Origin: an uncultured Caulobacterales bacterium | Lineage (GTDB): Bacteria > Pseudomonadota > Alphaproteobacteria > Caulobacterales > Maricaulaceae | Assembly (NCBI GenBank): GCA_938001915.1 | Contig: CALLBD010000049.1 | Coordinates: 62,001 to 126,000, forward strand | Direction: 5' to 3' | DNA length: 64,000 nucleotides | In this document: piece by piece, positions 48,301 to 54,487 of the stretch | How positions within the stretch are numbered: the first letter of the stretch is position 1 | Layout of the letters: each line of letters starts with the position of its first letter | Notes under the pieces: generated by a model | Database searches by the model: none | What the model was told of the DNA's origin: nothing | Seen by the model: only the letters and a program-made list of their open reading frames with translations | Translations under genes and position numbers: made by a program

Positions 48301-50827
48301 GGTTGTTAAGACACCAGCGTCTGTCCGTGAGCGGACTGTTCCAGCGGTCACAAAACTCGAGACACGCCGCGTCGTTAAGACACCAGCGGCAACTGTTGAG
48401 CGCGCTGTTCCAGCCGTCACAAAGCAGGTCTCTCGCCGGGTTGTTAAGACACCAGCGTCTGTCCGTGAGCGCAGCATCCCAGCTGTCACGAAGCAGGAAA
48501 CGCGCCGCGTCGTTAAGACACCGGCAGCAACTGCAGAGCGCACAGTTCCAGCTGTAACGAAGCAAGTCTCCCGTCGTGTCGTGAAAACGCCAGCCTCCAC
48601 GCAACAGCGTGCCGTGCCAGCCGTCACGAAGACAGAGACGCGTCGCCGCATCAAGACACCAGCACGGACTATCGAGCGGGCTACGCCAGCTGTAACGAAG
48701 ACTGTGTCACGTCGTGTTGTGAAAACGCCAGCGTCTGTTCGTGAGCGGGCTGTACCAGCTATCACGAAGCAGGAAACGCGCCGTGTTGTTAAGACACCCG
48801 CGTCTACTGTGGAGCGGACAATCCCAGCGGTCACCAAACAGGTCACTCGCCGTGTTGTTAAGACACCAGCGCGTACATCTGAGCGGACGATCCCAGCGGT
48901 CACGAAGCAGGAAACTCGCCGGATAGTGAAAACTCCAGCTCAAACTGTTGAGCGCACAGTCCCAGCTGTGACGAAGCAAGTCTCCCGTCGTGTCGTGAAA
49001 ACGCCGGCCTCCACGCAACAGCGTGCCGTGCCAGCGGTCACGAAGACAGAGACGCGTCGCCGCATCAAGACACCAGCGCGTACAGTCGAGCGGACTATCC
49101 CAGCTGTAACGAAGCAAGTGGCTCGCCGCGTCGTGAAGACACCAGCCTCAGTTACAGAACGGAACGTTCCAGCGGTCACACAAGCGGTCACACGCCGTGT
49201 GGTCAGAACGCCGGCCTCTGTTGTTGAGCGCGCTGTCCCAGCCGTCACGAAGCAGGAAACGCGTCGTGTCGTGAAGACACCAGCTCGTACAACTGAGCGG
49301 ACAATCCCGGCTGTCACGAAAACAGAAACGCGCCGTGTCGTTAAGACACCAGCGTCAACTGTTGAGCGGACAATCCCAGCCGTGACGAAGCAAGTCTCTC
49401 GCCGCGTCGTGAAAACTCCAGCTCAGGTCTCTGAGCGGACTATCCCAGCCGTGACGAAGCAAGTTGCCCGCCGTGTTATGCGTACACCTGCCACAACGCA
49501 GGAACGCACAATCCCAGCGGTCACGAAGACTGTCTCACGTCAGGTCGTGAAAACACCGGCCCGTACTACGGAGCGGACTATCCCGGCTAGAACGTCAACT
49601 GTTGATCGCCGTGTCGTTAAGACACCAGCGCGCACAGTTGAGCGGACTGTCCCAGCTGTGACGAAGACTGTGTCTCGCCGCGTTGTGAAAACTCCGGCTC
49701 AGGTTTCTGAGCGGACTATCCCAGCCGTGACGAAGCAAGTCGCTCGCCGTGTGATGCGTACACCTGCCACGACGCAGGAACGTACAATCCCAGCGGTCAC
49801 GAAGCAGGAAACACGCCGCCGCGTGAAGACACCGGCTTCGACGCAAGAGCGTCGTATCCCGGCTGTTACGAAGCAGGTCTCACGCCGCGTCGTGAAGACC
49901 CCAGCTCGTACAACAGAGCGGACTATCCCGGCTGTTACCAAGCAAGTCACACGTCGTGTGGTTGATGGTGCACCGCGGATCGAACGTCGTGTCATTCCAG
50001 CGCGTTACGATACTGTTCAAGTCCAGCGTGTCGTAAGACCTGCTACGACTGAAAGAGTTGTTATCCCGGCACAGACTGGCACAATCGAGCGTCGGACACA
50101 GATCAGCCCTGAAAAGGCAGAGTGGCGTCAGGTTCTTTGTGAAGCCAATGCGAATCCAACAGTTATCCGTTCTATCCAGAGCGCTCTTAAGCGTGAAGGT
50201 TACTACACGGGCGCGATTGACGGACGCCTTGGTCAGCAGACTTATGCTTCTGTTGAGGCCTATCAAAAAGCCCTTGGCCTCTCTACAGGCGGCCTAACGC
50301 TTACAACTGTTGACCGCTTGGGTGTTGATTGGCGCTCAATGGTCTCTGGTCACCAGCTCGGTACTGGCGGTTTCACAACTGGCGGAACGACAACGGGAGC
50401 AACCGGCGGCTTTACGACTGGCACGACTATCACGTCAGGCGGAAGCACAGGCTCAGCCTCTGGCTACACCATCGGGTCTAACGGTGCTGTAACTGACGCT
50501 CGCGGCGTTGTTATCGGTACGCTGAACGCAAATGGCGATGTTGTGAACAGCTCAGGTCAAATTGTCCTACGCGGTCTGTCATCGGCAGGCGGTGCAGGTG
50601 GACTGAGCGGTGCAGCGGGTGGATTGAACAATCGTTCAACGATTGGCTCAGTCGGCGGCGGTAGCCTGACCAATGGCGCCTCTGGCGGCGTGTCCGCAGG
50701 TGGCTTCACAGTCCGCGGTGACGGATCTGTTGTGAACAGCTCTGGTGCCGTCATCGGCAGCGTAAATGCAAACGGTGAAATCGTTTCAAACGGTGTTGTT
50801 ATTGGCCGGGTGCGCCCAGCTAACTAG
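42356..50827 (+). CDS. Giant exported protein with acidic and basic 23-residue repeat arrays and peptidoglycan-binding domain
   Basis: A single frame of 2823 codons, roughly 300 kDa. From the N-terminus: signal peptide (hydrophobic core LLLAASAAVLAAPTIA); Cys48 in GECFARVIVPAQY; two copies of a 34-residue glycine-rich motif (from 42722 and 42902); 49 acidic 23-residue repeats (43061-46441); an EEWKPG cap and hinge with Cys1430 (ILCRVLIPAKY) and a DANRDGRDD loop (near 46903); 42 basic repeats (47051-49948); a peptidoglycan-binding_1 domain (about 50138-50335) with Cys2595; and two more 34-residue motifs (from 50465 and 50705). Start 42356 has GGAGG 7 bases before it; a shorter start at 42401 gives a more compact signal. 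I recall shorter proteobacterial proteins of this IPA-Y-KTVTK kind with the same binding domain; this is a huge version. Sec export and wall attachment are inferred. Confidence 0.93.
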   Translation: MSRIAITGDFGGFLKMKRTLLLAASAAVLAAPTIAQELPPGNPLPGECFARVIVPAQYQTSTETVILRQAGEEIKKIPAQLETVTERVLVQEESYELFVAGAGGGSVVPGRGRVTVTINGTPYTIDSSRTVTNASGARIGTVDASGNIVASNGSVLAANAVNPLTLIGTGSSRTRLVVGGTTYSVASDGRVFNASGSSVGSLDGAGNIVASGGRVISRSAVNAYSGGGATSGSASFRTVTETVVVQEASTELVAIPPVYETVTETVTVQPESVEYTTIPAVYENYTETVVVQEASTELVTIPPVFETVQETVIAQEASTELVTIPATYETVSETVVVQPASVEYTVVPAQYETVSETVVVQDASTELVTIPATFETVTETVVVQEASTELVTVPPVFETVQETVVAQEASTELVTIPATFETVTETVVVQPASVEYVTVPATFETVNETIVVQEASTELVTIPATFETVTETVVVQEASTELVTVPPVFETVTETIVAKAASTELVSIPATFETVNETVVVQPASVEYVVVPAEFETYNETIVVQEASSELVSIPATFETVTETVVVQPATTQYQVIPPVYDTVSETIVVQEASTELVSIPATFETVAETVVVQPASVEYVTVPPVYETVSETVVVQEASSELVSIPATFETVTETVVVQPAGVEYVSVPAEFETYNETIVVQEASSELVSIPATFETVTETVVVQPATTEYVSVPATYETVSETIVVQEASTELVTIPATFETVTETVVVQPAGVEYVTVPATFETVSEPVVVQEASTELVTIPATFETVTETVVVQPASVEYVAVPAVYETIQEPIVVQEASTELVNVPATFETVTETVVVQPATTEYAAVPAKYETYTETIVVQEASTELVSIPATFETVTETVVVQPAGVEYVTVPATFETVSEPIVVQEASTELVTIPATFETVTETVVVQPAGVEYVSVPATFETVAETIVVQEASTELVTVPPVFETVTETVVVQPASVTYETVPATFETVSETIVVQEASTELVTIPATFETVSETVVVQPASVTYQAVPAVYETVSETVVVQEASTELVTIPATFRDVTETVVVQEASTELVSIPATYETVSETVVVQEATTELVSVPATFETVSETVVVQPETVEYVSVPATYETYNETIVVQEASTELVSIPATYETVSETVVVQEASTELVAIPATFETVSQTVVVKEASTELVTIPATFKNVSETVVVQPASVTYETVPATFETYEETIVVQEASTEIIAVPATYKTVSETVVVQEASTELVAIPATYETVTETVVVQPETVEYVAVPAQFATESQTYVQQEAANTLTIIPAQYETVTETIVTQEASTRIEVVPATYKTVTETIVVTPERTDITVIPAKYETRSERVLIEPAREEWKPGSQAINSGVFQSGRVNTATRGQFTVFNGVSNQVVESTETIVNQTGEILCRVLIPAKYKTITKQVVVTPARTTERTIPAVTRTITKRVVDREATTREVAVPAQTSTVSRRIVKTPARVVDSGGSFSGTGTRINGFVDANRDGRDDRDGLSASAAASADRAAGGSRLVGGKAGSTGGQYGQKLGSVSTRVVSKAAEVVERRVPAVTKTLSRRVVKTPARTQERTIPAVTNTVTRRVVDRPATTQERTIPAVTKTETRRRIKTPARTVERTIPAVTKQVTRRVVDRPASTQERTIPAVTKVETRRVVKTPARTQERTIPAVTNTVTRRVVKTPATTRERTIPAVTKTETRRRIKTPAATAERRVPAVTKQVSRRVVKTPASTVERSIPAVTKTRTRRVVKTPARTSERTIPAVTKQVTRRVVDRPASTQERTIPAITKQETRRVVKTPAATVERTVPAVTKQVSRRVVKTPARTQERTIPAVTKQETRRVVKTPAATVERTIPAVTKQVSRRVVKTPARTQERTIPAVTKQETRRRVATPAATVERTVPAVTKQVSRRVVKTPASTVERTIPAVTKLESRRVIKTPASTIERTIPAVTKQVSRRVVKTPASVRERTVPAVTKLETRRVVKTPAATVERAVPAVTKQVSRRVVKTPASVRERSIPAVTKQETRRVVKTPAATAERTVPAVTKQVSRRVVKTPASTQQRAVPAVTKTETRRRIKTPARTIERATPAVTKTVSRRVVKTPASVRERAVPAITKQETRRVVKTPASTVERTIPAVTKQVTRRVVKTPARTSERTIPAVTKQETRRIVKTPAQTVERTVPAVTKQVSRRVVKTPASTQQRAVPAVTKTETRRRIKTPARTVERTIPAVTKQVARRVVKTPASVTERNVPAVTQAVTRRVVRTPASVVERAVPAVTKQETRRVVKTPARTTERTIPAVTKTETRRVVKTPASTVERTIPAVTKQVSRRVVKTPAQVSERTIPAVTKQVARRVMRTPATTQERTIPAVTKTVSRQVVKTPARTTERTIPARTSTVDRRVVKTPARTVERTVPAVTKTVSRRVVKTPAQVSERTIPAVTKQVARRVMRTPATTQERTIPAVTKQETRRRVKTPASTQERRIPAVTKQVSRRVVKTPARTTERTIPAVTKQVTRRVVDGAPRIERRVIPARYDTVQVQRVVRPATTERVVIPAQTGTIERRTQISPEKAEWRQVLCEANANPTVIRSIQSALKREGYYTGAIDGRLGQQTYASVEAYQKALGLSTGGLTLTTVDRLGVDWRSMVSGHQLGTGGFTTGGTTTGATGGFTTGTTITSGGSTGSASGYTIGSNGAVTDARGVVIGTLNANGDVVNSSGQIVLRGLSSAGGAGGLSGAAGGLNNRSTIGSVGGGSLTNGASGGVSAGGFTVRGDGSVVNSSGAVIGSVNANGEIVSNGVVIGRVRPAN
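42722..42823 (+). repeat. 34-residue glycine-rich motif, N-terminal copy 1
   Basis: Codes a segment starting YTID and including NASGARIGTVDASGNIVASN. It shares the pattern Y/F-T/S-I/V, V9, N/D11, G14, I/V17, G18, S/T19, D/N21, G24, I/V26, V27 with three other copies in the same protein. Confidence 0.8.
42902..43003 (+). repeat. 34-residue glycine-rich motif, N-terminal copy 2
   Basis: Codes a segment starting YSVASDGRVFNASG and including GSLDGAGNIVASGG, in phase with copy 1 after a 26-residue spacer. It ends about 57 bases before the first acidic repeat. Confidence 0.8.
43061..46441 (+). repeat. Acidic array: 49 units of exactly 69 bp (23 residues)
   Basis: Unit starts can be placed every 69 bp from 43061 to 46373 without one insertion or deletion. 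Two unit types occur, ETVVVQEASTELVTIPAT and ETVVVQPASVEYVTVPAT, and they alternate strictly from unit 13 to unit 36, making a 46-residue super-repeat. Units have three or four Glu and almost no Lys or Arg. Synonymous codons vary freely between units although the peptide is conserved. The final three units are more diverged and lead into an EEWKPG cap. Confidence 0.95.
47051..49948 (+). repeat. Basic array: 42 units of exactly 69 bp (23 residues)
   Basis: Unit starts fall every 69 bp from 47051 without indel. A typical unit is RRVVKTPASTQERTIPAVTK, in which V-V, A-S-T and T-I-P-A align with the acidic unit, while the other positions are Arg or Lys. Units ending in V and in E alternate over most of the array (units 10-30). 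A handful of units carry VVDRPA instead of VVKTPA. Following units change to RVIPARYDTV and then the binding domain. Confidence 0.95.
50465..50566 (+). repeat. 34-residue glycine-rich motif, C-terminal copy 1
   Basis: Codes YTIGSNGAVTDARG and GVVIGTLNANGDVVNSSG, aligned residue for residue with the N-terminal copies. It follows a Gly/Thr-rich linker after the peptidoglycan-binding domain. Confidence 0.8.
50705..50803 (+). repeat. Glycine-rich motif, C-terminal copy 2 (33 residues)
   Basis: Codes FTVRGDGSVVNSSG and VIGSVNANGEIVSNG, one residue shorter than the others, and ends 24 bases before the stop codon. Two copies at each end of the protein bracket the repeat arrays. Confidence 0.8.
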
Positions 50828-50843
50828 GACAGCGTCCAAAACT

Positions 50844-50862
50844 CCAGCGCCTCACGCGCTGG
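50844..50862 (+). other. Small hairpin in the 3' untranslated region of the giant gene
   Basis: CCAGCGC-CTCAC-GCGCTGG is a perfect 7-bp stem 17 bases after the stop codon. It precedes the terminator and may stabilise the mRNA end or act with it. Confidence 0.5.
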
Positions 50863-50880
50863 ACAAAGTTTAAATCGCCT

Positions 50881-50909
50881 CGCCAGTGTTTTCACTGGCG
50901 GGGCTTTTT
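50881..50909 (+). terminator. Rho-independent terminator of the giant gene
   Basis: CGCCAGTG-TTTT-CACTGGCG is a perfect 8-bp stem directly followed by GGGGCTTTTTG, so the hairpin plus U-run is complete. It separates the giant gene from the rplU promoter. Confidence 0.9.
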
Positions 50910-50982
50910 GGTGCAAATATATGCACTTGTATGGAGGGACCAAAACGCCCCGCTCTCTCTGCCAATCCCTTATTCAAGCGGA

Positions 50983-51010
50983 TTGACAGGTCAGCTCAAG
51001 GGCTTATAAG
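50983..51010 (+). promoter_or_regulatory. Promoter of rplU-rpmA
   Basis: TTGACA at 50983-50988 and TATAAG at 51005-51010, 16 bases apart, give a strong housekeeping promoter with start near 51017. The leader to the rplU ATG is about 88 bases. Confidence 0.75.
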
Positions 51011-51104
51011 GGCGTCGAATTGGCCGCCGCGGGATTCGCCCAGCGCGGCTTTTATCTATTTAGAAGACAGGGCGCGTGCCCTGCTCAGTGTCAAGGACAA
51101 GACC

Positions 51105-51416
51105 ATGTTCGCAGTCATTCAGACCGGTGGTAAGCAATATAAAGTCGCCAAAGACGACATTATCATCATAGAAAAACTCGACGGCGAAGCCGGCGGAAAA
51201 GTCACATTTGATAATGTGCTAATGCACGGCGCAGCAGGCGACGTAAAAGTCGGCGCGCCGCTCGTCAAAGGCGCCTCTGTAACAGGCGAAGTTCTTGAGC
51301 AGCGCAAAGGCGACAAAGTTATCGTCTTCAAAAAGAAGCGCCGTCAAAACTATCGCCGTAAGCAAGGCCACCGTCAGCTAGAGACAGTCGTCCGCATTAC
51401 AGGCATCAAGGGCTAA
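51105..51416 (+). CDS. rplU: 50S ribosomal protein L21
   Basis: Protein of 103 residues: [18 protein letters not shown] at the start and [16 protein letters not shown] near the end are L21 signatures. The long frame start at 50886 is rejected because it would run through the promoter and give a 73-residue extension. It is followed by rpmA 64 bases on and forms the usual rplU-rpmA pair. Confidence 0.97.
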   Translation: MFAVIQTGGKQYKVAKDDIIIIEKLDGEAGGKVTFDNVLMHGAAGDVKVGAPLVKGASVTGEVLEQRKGDKVIVFKKKRRQNYRRKQGHRQLETVVRITGIKG

Positions 51417-51480
51417 AGCCGAAACCCCTCTCGGGACCAAATTTGGGGCTTACCCCTCTTTCGAATTTTAGGAGTTCATC

Positions 51481-51747
51481 ATGGCACATAAAAAAGCTGG
51501 TGGTTCATCAAACAACGGCCGCGACAGTGCAGGCCGTCGCCTTGGCGTAAAGAAATCTGGCGGCCAATCGGTCATTCCAGGCAACATCATCATTCGTCAA
51601 CGCGGGACAAAATATTACCCGGGCGCTAATGTCGGCATGGGCAAAGACCACACACTCTTCGCGCTCACGAAAGGCCGCGTGTCTTTTGCAACGAAACGCA
51701 ACGCGCGAACATATGTCTCAGTCGAGCTCCCAGAAGCCGCTGAATAG
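51481..51747 (+). CDS. rpmA: 50S ribosomal protein L27
   Basis: Protein of 88 residues: [34 protein letters not shown] and [20 protein letters not shown] are textbook L27. GGAG precedes the ATG. It follows rplU; a terminator lies about 54 bases after its stop. Confidence 0.98.
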   Translation: MAHKKAGGSSNNGRDSAGRRLGVKKSGGQSVIPGNIIIRQRGTKYYPGANVGMGKDHTLFALTKGRVSFATKRNARTYVSVELPEAAE

Positions 51748-51800
51748 AGACCTGATTTTCTCGGGTCACCGCCACAAGGCGACCCGTTTACAAAACAGCA

Positions 51801-51832
51801 GGGAAATCGGGTCCGCTCGGTTTCCCTTTTTT
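51801..51832 (+). terminator. Rho-independent terminator after rpmA
   Basis: GGGAAA and TTTCCC flank a 14-base loop with inner pairing, followed by a run of Ts. A further hairpin, CGGGTC to GACCCG around 51762-51786, precedes it. Together they end the rplU-rpmA transcript. Confidence 0.85.
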
Positions 51833-51880
51833 AATGGCTAGACTAAAGCCGCCCCCTGCTGACAATTTGGGAGAGTTGTC

Positions 51881-52426
51881 ATGCGCAAGATTATTGAAAC
51901 AGAACGGCTCATTCTTCGCCCGTTTGAAACCTCAGATCTGACGGCGCTCACGCGCTATGCGGGTGAGTATGACGTAGCAAAAGCCACTGCCCAGCTCCCT
52001 CACCCCTACACCGAAGCAGAGGCGCAAGCCTGGCTAGACTATAATCAGCACTCCTCTGGCGGACCAACGGAATCACATATCTACGCGATTGCCACACGAG
52101 AAAATTCCCTAATTGGCTGCATTAGCTTAACGGCGAAAGGTGATGGCAGTCAGGCCGATTGGGAACTCGGCTATTGGTTAGGGCAACCACATTGGCGCAA
52201 AGGCTATATGCGCGAAGCCAGCGAAGCTTTGTTAGACGACGCGAAACAACACCTCGCCCCAACGCAGCTCTGCGCCTGTGTCTTCACAGACAACCCCAGA
52301 AGCGCTGATTTACTACGACATTTAGGTTTCACATCATGCGGTCAAAGCACAGAATTTTCCCTCGCGCGCGGACATGAGGTCGACGCACAAGTGCTCACCT
52401 TATCACTGGAGGCGCATCATGCGTGA
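51881..52426 (+). CDS. GNAT-family N-acetyltransferase (RimJ/RimL type)
   Basis: Protein of 181 residues: ETERLILRPFETSDLTAL at the start, GYWLGQPHWRKGYMREASEA (acetyl-CoA region) and CVFTDNPRSADLLRHLGFTS near the end are typical of RimJ/RimL acetyltransferases. Target unknown. Its stop overlaps the next gene; three such genes lie in a row. Confidence 0.87.
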   Translation: MRKIIETERLILRPFETSDLTALTRYAGEYDVAKATAQLPHPYTEAEAQAWLDYNQHSSGGPTESHIYAIATRENSLIGCISLTAKGDGSQADWELGYWLGQPHWRKGYMREASEALLDDAKQHLAPTQLCACVFTDNPRSADLLRHLGFTSCGQSTEFSLARGHEVDAQVLTLSLEAHHA

Positions 52427-52955
52427 TATACTCCAGACAGAGCGGCTCGTCCTGCGGCAGTTAGAGCTGCGAGATGCCAAGGCCTTTTCGGAATATGGCA
52501 CAGACATTGATGTCGCGCGCATGACAGGCAGCTTCCCCCATCCCTTTCCGCTCTTAGCGGCGGAGTTCAAAGTCATGGATTTGCTCGCGCAGAAACGGCG
52601 CGGCCTCGCCCAGCCCTATGCCATTACGCTAAAGGATGGGGCCGATGATATGATTGGCGTGGTCGATTTATTCAAACGCGGCACAGATACCCTCTGGGAA
52701 ATCGGCTATTGGGTTGGCCGTCCCTTTTGGGGCCAAGGCTTCATGACCGAAGCCTGTGCCGCCATTTTGGCTGAAGCCAATGAAAGCCTCGGCGCGGATG
52801 ACCGGTTGGCGGGCGTCTTCATAGACAACCCTGCGAGCGCTCGCGTTTTGGAAAAATTAGGGTTCGAGAGATCGGGAACGCCCGAGTTTTATTTTTCAAT
52901 GGCAAGGTTAAAAAAGGCCGCATCCCAAAACTTCGTTTTGAGAGCCAGCCCATGA
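52419..52955 (+). CDS. GNAT-family N-acetyltransferase (RimJ/RimL type)
   Basis: Protein of 178 residues: DILQTERLVLRQLELRDAKA at the start, GYWVGRPFWGQGFMTEAC and FIDNPASARVLEKLGFERSG later. I start at the ATG at 52419, which has GGAGG before it, not the longer upstream frame. It overlaps the first GNAT gene by 8 bases, and its stop overlaps the third by 4. It seems to derive by duplication from the first. Confidence 0.87.
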   Translation: MRDILQTERLVLRQLELRDAKAFSEYGTDIDVARMTGSFPHPFPLLAAEFKVMDLLAQKRRGLAQPYAITLKDGADDMIGVVDLFKRGTDTLWEIGYWVGRPFWGQGFMTEACAAILAEANESLGADDRLAGVFIDNPASARVLEKLGFERSGTPEFYFSMARLKKAASQNFVLRASP

Positions 52956-53392
52956 TTAGGTTATATTCGGAGCGCCCCACCCCCGTGGACTATCTCGCTC
53001 TAATCGCGGAAACGGGTTGGCCCATGCCAAGCGCCGAACAGGCAAAAACCGCTCTCTCAGCCAGCCTTTGTGCGGTTATAGCCAGAGATGAAAAGCAGCA
53101 GACTATCGGCATGGTCCGCGCCATTGGAGACGGCGTTATGAAGGTCTATATTCAAGACGTTGTTGTCTCCCGCCCCTATCGCGGCAAAGGCTTAGGGCAG
53201 CGCCTGATGCGAACAATACTCGCTAACCTAGGATCCACATGCCCCACAGACTGCATGATTGGTCTTTTCGCGGCCGAGGGGCGGACGGACTTTTATGCGG
53301 AGCTCGGCTTTATTACGCGGCCCAGCGCAGGGTTTGGGCCCGGCATGCATGGAACGCTCTCAACGCTAGCCAAACGCGGAAACGCCGCGTAA
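52952..53392 (+). CDS. GNAT-family N-acetyltransferase
   Basis: Protein of 146 residues of a different GNAT branch: GMVRAIGDGVMKVYIQDVVV and RPYRGKGLGQRLMRTILANL (the acetyl-CoA motif RGxGxG) followed by LFAAEGRTDFYAELGF. Target unknown. Translationally coupled to the second GNAT gene, 9 bases before obgE. Confidence 0.87.
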   Translation: MIRLYSERPTPVDYLALIAETGWPMPSAEQAKTALSASLCAVIARDEKQQTIGMVRAIGDGVMKVYIQDVVVSRPYRGKGLGQRLMRTILANLGSTCPTDCMIGLFAAEGRTDFYAELGFITRPSAGFGPGMHGTLSTLAKRGNAA

Positions 53393-53401
53393 GGACGGCC
53401 C

Positions 53402-54484
53402 ATGAAATTTCTCGACCAAGCAAAAATCTACGTGAAGTCTGGTTCAGGCGGCGGCGGGAGTATCTCTTTCCGGCGAGAGAAATATATTGCTTTTGGCGGA
53501 CCCAATGGCGGGGACGGCGGGCGCGGCGGTCATGTTTATCTAGAAGCAAGCCGAAGTCTCAACACCCTGATTGATTATCGCTATAAACAACATTTCAAAG
53601 CGAAAACGGGCATGCACGGCATGGGCCGAGATCGTCATGGCGCGGCGGCAGATGACATTATCCTTAAAGTCCCGGTTGGCACACAAGTCATAGATGCGGA
53701 AACCGACGAAGTTCTGGCAGATATGACAGAAGACGGCGAACGCGTTCTCATGGCCAAAGGCGGCAATGGCGGCTGGGGTAATGCCCGCTTTAAAAGCGCA
53801 ACCAACCAAGCTCCGCGTCAAGCCAATCCCGGCGAAGAAGGTGAAGAGAAATGGGTCTGGCTACGCTTAAAACTTATCGCGGATGCCGGGCTCATAGGGT
53901 TACCCAATGCGGGCAAATCTACCTTCCTCGCGACGGTAAGCGCCGCAAAACCGAAAACGGCTGATTACCCCTTTACGACGCTGCATCCCCATCTCGGCGT
54001 AGTGAGCATGGGCGCGGCGGAACGCTTCGTCATCGCCGACCTACCTGGCCTCATCGAAGGCGCGGCGGAAGGCGCAGGACTAGGGCATCGGTTCTTGGGG
54101 CATGCGGAACGCTGCGCAGCAATTCTGCATCTCGTAGCGGGCACATCAGAAGACCCCGTTGCGGATTACATCGCCATCCGCAAGGAGCTTGAAGACTATG
54201 ATGAGAGCTTCGAAACAAAGCCAGAAGTCGTCGCCATTTCAAAATGCGACGCTTTGAGCCCGGAACGGATTGCCGAGCTTCAGGATGAAATGGAAGCGGC
54301 CTGTGGACATCGCCCCTTCCCCATTAGTTCCGTGGCGCAGCAGGGCCTCAAGCCTGTGCTCGCAGCGCTTTATCAACATGTCGAGCTGCGGCGCGCGGGC
54401 GAAGAGGCCGAGCGTGAAGAGAAGTTCCGCCAAGCGCAAATCGCGGCGGGCGAAATCGAAGATGTCAAAGGCTGGTCGCCCTAA
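53402..54484 (+). CDS. obgE: GTPase Obg/CgtA
   Basis: Essential ribosome-associated GTPase of 360 residues. The N-terminal glycine-rich Obg fold carries [19 protein letters not shown] and [19 protein letters not shown]; the G domain carries GLPNAGKST (G1), [16 protein letters not shown] (G3) and SKCD (G4). In Caulobacter CgtA links ribosome assembly and cell cycle. It starts the obgE-proB-proA-nadD-rsfS-rlmH run. Confidence 0.97.
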   Translation: MKFLDQAKIYVKSGSGGGGSISFRREKYIAFGGPNGGDGGRGGHVYLEASRSLNTLIDYRYKQHFKAKTGMHGMGRDRHGAAADDIILKVPVGTQVIDAETDEVLADMTEDGERVLMAKGGNGGWGNARFKSATNQAPRQANPGEEGEEKWVWLRLKLIADAGLIGLPNAGKSTFLATVSAAKPKTADYPFTTLHPHLGVVSMGAAERFVIADLPGLIEGAAEGAGLGHRFLGHAERCAAILHLVAGTSEDPVADYIAIRKELEDYDESFETKPEVVAISKCDALSPERIAELQDEMEAACGHRPFPISSVAQQGLKPVLAALYQHVELRRAGEEAEREEKFRQAQIAAGEIEDVKGWSP

Positions 54485-54487
54485 CCC

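Noticed and set aside
47023-48903. A 626-codon open frame on the minus strand across the basic array, and smaller antisense frames over the acidic array
   Set aside because: They arise because the sense repeats reuse the same codons, so the antisense frame stays open periodically; no ribosome site or family resemblance.
43061-49948. Tandem 69-bp repeats as a possible CRISPR array
   Set aside because: The repeats are contiguous without spacers, code for a conserved peptide, and no cas genes are present.
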